This document shows positions 58,497 to 64,000 of a stretch of 64,000 nt of DNA, piece by piece. A program made the position numbers and the translations under genes. Numbering within the stretch: position 1 is the stretch's first letter; each line of letters begins with the position of its first letter. The stretch is from Cucumis sativus. Lineage: Eukaryota > Streptophyta > Magnoliopsida > Cucurbitales > Cucurbitaceae. The stretch covers positions 28,275,498-28,339,497 of the forward strand of contig NC_026660.2 in the NCBI RefSeq assembly GCF_000004075.3, in the 5' to 3' direction. A model generated the notes under the pieces. It was not told the origin of the DNA. It did not search any database and saw only the letters and a list, made by a program, of their open reading frames with translations.

Positions 58497-59699
58497 TTAT
58501 CGAGATGGCGGACCGGGTTGGTCAATGAACTTGATCTTTAGCTCTATTTCACCAGATTCTACATCACGGAGCTTCAACCAAACGCTTTGTGTTACACCCC
58601 CTCCCTCCATACAACTAATGCTGCTGTCCCTGGCTAAGCAGTTATCAGTGTCTGGAATAACTTTTCTTAACATTGTTGCCCCTAACGAAACTCCAAGAGC
58701 CCGTCTCAACCTAGCAGCAGAAACTATCGGCTTAAGACTCAGCTCGGCATGTCCCATCTTGTCATCTGACTTGAACCGATCTTTGTCAAACACTTCCTGC
58801 AGAAAGAACATGAAATTTGGTTGTTTAGAGTTATTCTTAGAAGAGTGTTTTGTTATTTATTCCAACAAAAAGATAATGATCCATACTTCTTGCAAATACA
58901 GTATAAGGAGTCTGTTTTTATCTTTCCGAAACGAGAAACAATCAAACATTGTTCTAATTTCATTTCACATACTTCAGTTTCAGAAATAGAACAGAATAAC
59001 CAGCAATATAGAATATGATAGAATAGAACTTAAAGGAATGAACAGTCAAGATTTTTTTTTTTTTTCCTGTAATCAAATGCCACTCTGATAACACAAACAT
59101 GAGATGGCCTAGCTTAGCTACCAAAACAATATGCACCTTTTCACTGACCACAATTGGTTTGATACTTTTTCAAAACCAAAATGGTTGCTTACACACAAAT
59201 CATTACAACTTGATGTAGACAATCATCACGGCCTAGTGGAATATATCGGTTCAACGCTATGCAACTTTGGAGAAAGAAAGAAATGGACGAGCAACAGAGA
59301 AAGTAAGAACGTAACAGGGAGTAACTCAATGAAACAGACAGTAGGTCACAAAACTGATGAGCAGAATCTTACTAATGTCAGATCTTGAACAGGGTCGGTG
59401 AGGGAAAAGCTTAGCTCTTCATTCCACACAGGATTCAGGCAGCTATTGATAACTTTAGTCTTTGCTGTCTGGAAAAAAAAATTGCAATAAAATGAATTTG
59501 CTCAACAAGCCACATCAGAACATGAGGGGGTCCAAAGAAGAAAACAAAAATGAACAGCATTGAAGAAGGCAGGGTAAGAAATGACCTGATTGCCCAACTT
59601 GACAACAACATAAGGATCACTGCTCTTGAAATCACGAATCACTAGTTTCTTCCCTTGAATCACAAGCACTTTAAGCAATCCCAACGATTCACTTTCCAT
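58497..59699 (-). CDS. Single C2-domain protein, CAR family-like
   Basis: Three exons: 59586-59699, 59373-59468 and 58497-58796. They sum to 510 nt (169 residues). One C2 domain fills the protein. It opens LKVLVIQGKKLVIRDFKSSD with calcium-site aspartates 23 and 28, and the second loop VFDKDRFKSDDKMGH gives Asp74, Asp76 and Asp82. The extra segment after the second loop, ending VWLKLRDVESGEIELKI, is typical of plant C2-ABA-related (CAR) proteins, which bring ABA receptors to membranes in a calcium-dependent way. I recall At5g47710 as the counterpart. The ATG at 59,699 follows an acceptor-like TTGCAG at 59,731-59,736, so a leader intron is likely. Its first exon probably lies near 60,230-60,420, with donor CTCAG/GTACAC at about 60,230. 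Confidence 0.93.
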
Positions 59700-60873
59700 A
59701 GCAATGGCCGCATCCAAGTACAAGAAAAGCTGCAATTACATGGTTGGAAGAGAAATTAAAAGCCAAGATGGTGGATTTTAAAGTGAAAAAAAAAAAAAAA
59801 AAAACTTTTGTCTATCAAACGACAAAAGAACCAGACCCACACAAAACATGAACAGAAACAAGAAAAGGGGAAAACTCCAGAAGGGAAATCAAAACGGAAG
59901 TAATGAAGATACCACTGAAAGTAAGGTAGAGAGTTTGGAAGAGGGGTTAACCGTGAGTCAGGCAAGTGAAGTTTGAAAGCAAAATAAAAGGGGTAAAAAA
60001 AAGGGGGTTGGTGGAGGGTGTTAATTCATCAAACAGTTGGTGGGCGGAATGAACAAAAGAGGGCGTTTCAGAGGGAGAGGGGGAAATGATATTGTCTGGA
60101 GAAGGAGATTTTGACTAGAAACAGTGATGGTGGGTATGAGTTTGACGGGAGTAAATGATTTGAAGAAGCATGTTTGAAAAGTAAAAATAATGCAAAATGA
60201 AAGAAGAGCAAGTATTGTTTGAGAGTGTACCTGAGAGTGCTGCCATGTGGGACGGAGAGTAAAAGGAGAAAGCGACAGAGAGTCAATGAAGGAAGGTCCA
60301 ATGTCTCGTTGTCCACCATGGATACTTTGAACTTTGAATAAATGGAAATTGCCGAGATAAGGGCACCACCAGGCACCAAGAAGAACAAAGAAACACACGT
60401 GTGCTTACACCTCTCATTAGGGTTTCTCTTTTATGACTTTCTTTTAAGAAAATAAAATATATTTTTTACTCAATTTGGTCTAATCCTTCTTATATTCCCT
60501 TCTCAATTTTGAAAATGTTACTCTTTTTTAGTCCAAAAATATCGAAATTGCGTTTCAATTCAAGTCAAAAACAGACGAAAAAATAAACATATTTGCACTT
60601 GAGATTTTTAAAAAAGTGAAAACTAAAAGTATGTGTGTTTAAGAATTCAAAATAAACAGACTTTTTTATTTTATGATTTCTGAGGACTCACGTGCATTTG
60701 ATATATAAAAACAATTTTTTATTTTTAAAAATATATTTTTCCGTTTTTAAAATTCTTTCTATTGAACTTCTAGATTACATTTTCGTTTTTGTGAAGTAAA
60801 AAAAAGAAATTAGATATTAGCGGTAAAAGTAATACAAAATAAAATTATAACTAATTCTTCGGGCGGAACTCCC

Positions 60874-60906
60874 AAAAGGAAAAGGAAAAGGAAAAGGAAA
60901 AGGAAA
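60874..60906. repeat. AAAAGG microsatellite
   Basis: About five and a half perfect AAAAGG units lie just upstream of the TATA-like box of the Elongin-A-like gene. Confidence 0.9.
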
Positions 60907-60907
60907 T

Positions 60908-60928
60908 TAGATATTTATATATATATTA
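60908..60928 (+). promoter_or_regulatory. Candidate TATA box of the Elongin-A-like gene
   Basis: The sequence ATATTTATATATATATT lies about 105-120 bases before the ATG at 61,030. Transcription would start about 30 bases on, near or after the upstream ATG at 60,940. That favours the downstream ATG as the true start. Confidence 0.45.
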
Positions 60929-61029
60929 GAAGCTATAAAATGCGATTATTCATCAAATCCCAATTCATATTCGTTTCTCAGTTCTCACTTTCCGCTCCCG
61001 CAATTCCTTTTTCTCAAAATTGGTTGGAA

Positions 61030-61620
61030 ATGTCTCGAGTAAGCAAACCTATTCCACCCTTGAATAGCGATGTTAACAAGGCCATTGACAGTGTGAAGTT
61101 TCTTGGAGATGTTGGGGATACCGATTTACGATCTTTAGAATCTATTTTATCTCATTGTACTGCTGATCAATTGCTGCACATCGAAAATTGTTCAAAGGGG
61201 AGAGATCTCACTCCAATAACCAACAAATTATGGAAGAATTTTTACGAAAGAAAGTTCGGTAAAGATGACGTTGATATTGTAGTCAAGAATGAAACATTTA
61301 AATGGATGGATTTATATGTGGCCAAGATGAAAGAGTTAGAAAACAGGGCAAAGAAAATTGAAGATCGAATAATACAATCCTATCAAAAGGAAAAGGCTCG
61401 AAAGCAAAGTCGGCAAATAGTATTTTGTGGCAGTGAAGATTCTTTGTTAAGTAACAAAAATCCAAAATCTAACAGAACAGTTGGGTTTAAATCCAATACT
61501 ACTAAGAGCGTAACATTGAAGAAAGCAAAGAGAGAACTTCACGTTCCTAAGGTTTCCACTTCGAGCAATAAAGAATGGAATTCTGGTAAGAGCACGATGT
61601 TAAAGAAGACGAAGAGATAG
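61030..61620 (+). CDS. Elongin-A-like protein, intronless
   Basis: One uninterrupted frame of 196 residues from the ATG at 61,030; a further in-frame ATG at 60,940 would add 30 hydrophobic residues. The Elongin-A N-terminal region is clear: AIDSVKFLGDVGDTDLRSLE, then LSHCTADQLLHIE, GRDLTPITNKLWKNFYERKF and EKARKQSRQIVF. The block from ADQLLHIE to LWKNFYERKF matches the BC-box/F-box-like segment by which Elongin A binds Elongin C. Elongin A stimulates Pol II elongation and forms a CUL3- or CUL5-type ligase in other organisms. The C-terminus is Lys/Ser-rich, with two related stretches ending in LKKAKR and LKKTKR. It has no introns and seems short for the family, so a retrocopy or fast-evolving duplicate is possible. 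Confidence 0.8.
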   Translation: MSRVSKPIPPLNSDVNKAIDSVKFLGDVGDTDLRSLESILSHCTADQLLHIENCSKGRDLTPITNKLWKNFYERKFGKDDVDIVVKNETFKWMDLYVAKMKELENRAKKIEDRIIQSYQKEKARKQSRQIVFCGSEDSLLSNKNPKSNRTVGFKSNTTKSVTLKKAKRELHVPKVSTSSNKEWNSGKSTMLKKTKR

Positions 61621-62240
61621 AGATTCTAGAGTATATAGATGAAAAATCTCATGGCTTTTCGAAGAAATTAAGTGTAAAAGTGGTAGTTTCATGCTGTTAC
61701 TTACATGGTTTGAAAGTAAAGCATATCCTCCATTTGTATTCTATATGTTGATACCAATGAAATAGAATTATAAAATTTTATATTTTGTTTGATTCAGTTG
61801 TAAATATGTTTACATTTGGTGAATGTATATTTATAATTTATGAGGAAACAAAGATAAATTTGAAAAATGACGTGTAAAAGTGAAAGGTAGAGGCACAACA
61901 ACTAAAAAGAAACACTTGCTTTTTAAGTTAGGATGAAAGATTTACGTTAGTCGTAGCGTTAACGTGGCATTTGATACAAAAGAAATTTGCAAATGAGGTT
62001 GGGCTTCGAACCCGAACGGAAGCCCTTCGTAAGGCCACCACCGCGCTCTATTCTCAAATGGGCTTTTGACCGTTTTGGGCTTCTTTTTTTTTTCTTTTCT
62101 AAATCTTTTCGAATTTTAAATTTTGTAATAATTCGCGGCAATGGTCGTTGAGATACTTACGAGTGATATATCTATATGATTTCAAACTTGGAGAGATTTT
62201 ACTACATTTATAGGTTATTTCAAAATATTAGTTAGAGTTT
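61621..62240. other. 3' flank with a tRNA-like relic
   Basis: The first part is the 3' UTR of the Elongin-A-like gene. On the minus strand at 62,001-62,050, TAGAGCGCGGTGG (A-box-like) is followed after 24 bases by GGGTTCGAAGCCC, an exact match to the B-box consensus. The cloverleaf stems do not pair well, so this is a decayed tRNA or SINE head. Three TGGGCTT motifs lie at about 61,999, 62,058 and 62,078. Confidence 0.45.
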
Positions 62241-62257
62241 GATAAATGTATTTAAAA

Positions 62258-62400
62258 ATAGTAAAATGAATTAAAATATTTTTAATATATAAAAAAAATT
62301 AAATTATATTAATGATAGAAGCTGATAGACTTTATCTATGCTACTAAAGATAATTTAAATTTTTTTATATATTAAAAATATTTTAATTCATTTTACTATT
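62258..62400. mobile_element. Foldback (MITE-like) element with about 43-bp inverted arms
   Basis: The left arm (62,258-62,301, beginning AATAGTAAAATGAATTAAAA) and the right arm (62,357-62,400, ending TTTTAATTCATTTTACTATT) are reverse complements, apart from one T in a T run. About 55 bases of unique sequence lie between, including GATAGAAGCTGATAGACTTT. It has no coding capacity. Weak similarity continues beyond both arms, so the original element was longer. Confidence 0.7.
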
Positions 62401-62805
62401 TTGCCTATTTTACCATTTTTTTTTAATATCAATAATTTCAAGATAATTTTTAAAAAATGATTGAAAATGTGTAATTTTTTATGAAATTAATTTATAATTT
62501 AATAGTCTTTTATGGTAATTTGACCTAAATATAAATATTGTTAGTATATAACAAATCAAACACAATTTTGTATATAAACATTTATAAAGAAGCCAAACCA
62601 AATAGGTAAGTATTTAGATTTTAAACTCATTTTAGAAAAAAAGTTTTTTAAAAAATCATTTTTTAAAAAACGTTTTTTTTTATAAACAAATAACTAAAGC
62701 ACGCATAAAATAAATAACACGGTACACTTTGGGAGCTTATTTACTCAAATAATAAGATTCATCATATGTAACTTATCTTATTAGCTACGTTAAAACTAAA
62801 ATAAA

Positions 62806-62950
62806 CTCAAGTTTCCTTGAAGATACAAGGAATGTCTTCTAAGACTAGTCTAGGCTTCCTGACTTCGTGAAAAAGTAAACTCAAGCTCCCGTGAAGATAC
62901 AATAATACAAGGAATATCTTATGAGACTAGTCCAACTCTGTGACTTTGTA
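62806..62950. repeat. Two-copy imperfect tandem repeat, about 70-75 bp unit
   Basis: Both copies contain AAACTCAAG, TGAAGATACAA, ACAAGGAAT.TCTT, GACTAGTC and a TGACTT.GT ending. The copies start near 62,806 and 62,876 and differ by substitutions and a short insertion. Confidence 0.7.
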
Positions 62951-64000
62951 AATTGATCCCTCAATTCAATGGTCTTCGTATATATATTTATTATATTCTC
63001 ATCATTCGCATATCAACACGATCGCATGCATACATATATTCCCACAATATTTTATACTGATACCTTATTCCATATAAGAAGGAAACCATAAAAAGAATAT
63101 CATTAAAAAATATTTGACAAAATACAGTAACAATAGGCTTAAATTGGAGGATTAGAATATGAATACTAATAGATTTTAGTTTTATAAACATATCTATAGC
63201 GTATCATATTGAAGAATATTTGTATAAGTTGCAATGCTTATTAAATTTATTTAAATTAACAATTAAGTTGTTTTCTTGCAAGCTAAGTTAGAAATTATTC
63301 TAATGGTATTTTTGTTCACACTGAATTAAATAAATGAGATGTTTTATATTTTATAAGTTTGAAGTTTAGAGATGTTGATGAATGAATATTAAAGGCATGA
63401 TTGAATCTTTTAATTTATAAATATAATACATATCAGCAATGTTTTTATCATTAAATTCTTGATTTGGTTGGTAGAACAACTTTTCCTTTTCTAGATGGAT
63501 GCGAAGGTGACCAAATGTCAATTTCGTTTTTCTTTAAAAAGTTATTTTAAAAGTCTAAACATGCATCAATTTGAAGAAAATAGTGAAGTAGCGAACTACA
63601 CGAATTTCTTAGCAATGGGGTGGTATGATGAGCCGACGTGGGCATAGGGCAACCTCTAAAGATTTATGGGGGGATTGCTGTCAAAGTAAACGCAGTCCAC
63701 TTTTGTTCATTTTTCTAATCTGATCAAGTGGAATCGATTCGACGAGTCCAAACCAACTCCTATTTTAAACTTTTGAATGGGAATAAAGAGTGAAAAGAAC
63801 GAAGCATTCACGACAAAACTCCCAGAAAATCAAGCAGAACATGAACAAGGAATTGAACCGAAGAATTGCAAAATGGTGAAGTGGGTAATGTAAACCAAGC
63901 CGTTGACGACTGTTGAGGCTTAATGATCAGAACCTTTTTGTGTTCTCCCTGCTTTCTGGGATTTCATTTCCTCTCTTTCTCTTTCACTGCTCGCTTCACA
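62951..64000. other. A+T-rich spacer, possible leader of a next gene
   Basis: No gene seen. The last 60 bases (TTTCATTTCCTCTCTTTCTC and onward) are CT-rich like plant 5' leaders, so a plus-strand gene may begin just beyond the window. Confidence 0.4.

Larger units (their letters stand above)
59700..60939. other. C2 gene leader and shared promoter with Elongin-A-like gene
   Basis: The left part (to about 60,420) is the spliced 5' leader of the minus-strand C2 gene. The rest is the spacer between the divergent C2 and Elongin-A-like genes. It ends in an AAAAGG repeat and a TATA-like box. Confidence 0.5.

Noticed and set aside
58525-58989. 154-codon plus-strand frame
   Set aside because: Antisense to the last exon of the C2-domain gene, which has clear family motifs on the minus strand.
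1-64000. LTR retrotransposon, endogenous virus or other capsid-bearing element
   Set aside because: No frame with polymerase, integrase, capsid or protease motifs and no long terminal repeats were recognised.
1-64000. CRISPR arrays, bacterial operons or ribosome binding sites
   Set aside because: The window is spliced plant nuclear DNA; none of these is expected or seen.

Overview
The window is nuclear DNA of a flowering plant. Genes are split by short GT-AG introns, intergenic DNA is very A+T-rich, and most products belong to plant-only or plant-type families: NPH3-type BTB protein, D6PK-type AGC kinase, calcineurin B-like protein, Pol IV/V subunit 4, a PLS-class PPR protein and an RGLG ubiquitin ligase. 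A eudicot is clear. A cucurbit is my guess from the look of the proteins and the A+T-rich foldback repeats; the sequence alone does not prove it. I found no rRNA, no intact tRNA gene, no CRISPR array and no recognisable retrovirus-like or LTR element.

Layout, left to right. The 3' exon of an ATP-dependent 6-phosphofructokinase (+, 0.8-1.6 kb) converges on an RGLG-type RING/vWA ubiquitin ligase (-, 1.9-4.2 kb). A run of minus-strand genes follows: a BMT5-like Rossmann-fold protein (5.7-6.6 kb), RNA polymerase IV/V subunit 4 (8.3-11.0 kb), a CBL2/CBL3-type calcium sensor (12.3-15.9 kb) and an NPH3/BTB protein (17.8-20.4 kb, leader probably reaching about 22.8 kb). A gene-free A+T-rich stretch of about 5 kb comes next. 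Then 2-phosphoglycolate phosphatase (PGLP2, +, 28.1-31.5 kb) is followed by a decayed tandem copy of itself (32.5-33.7 kb). An intronless PPR gene (-, 34.1-36.2 kb) and another 5 kb gap lead to a D6PK-like AGC kinase (+, 42.3-45.9 kb). The right end holds a universal-stress-protein-like gene (-), a SEC14/CRAL-TRIO gene (+), an AlkB2-type dioxygenase (-), a single-C2 CAR-type protein (-) and an intronless Elongin-A-like gene (+). The last 2.4 kb holds repeats and perhaps the leader of a further gene.

Exon borders were worked out by hand. Each was required to keep reading frame across GT-AG sites and to rebuild the expected family sequence; exon lengths sum to whole codons for every spliced gene reported here except the partial PFK.

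The genes are not an operon or a single pathway. The most coherent large-scale signal is gene order: PFK2, NPH3, PGLP2, D6PKL2, USP-like, SEC14 and C2 genes occur here in the same relative order (reversed) as I recall for Arabidopsis At5g47810 down to At5g47710. The structures most worth a second look are the PGLP2 pseudogene with its own internal duplications, a 33-base G run in the CBL leader intron, a 24-base coding repeat in RGLG, foldback and tRNA-like repeats in introns and spacers, and a possible N-terminal extension of PGLP2. I did not find a convincing new biological system.
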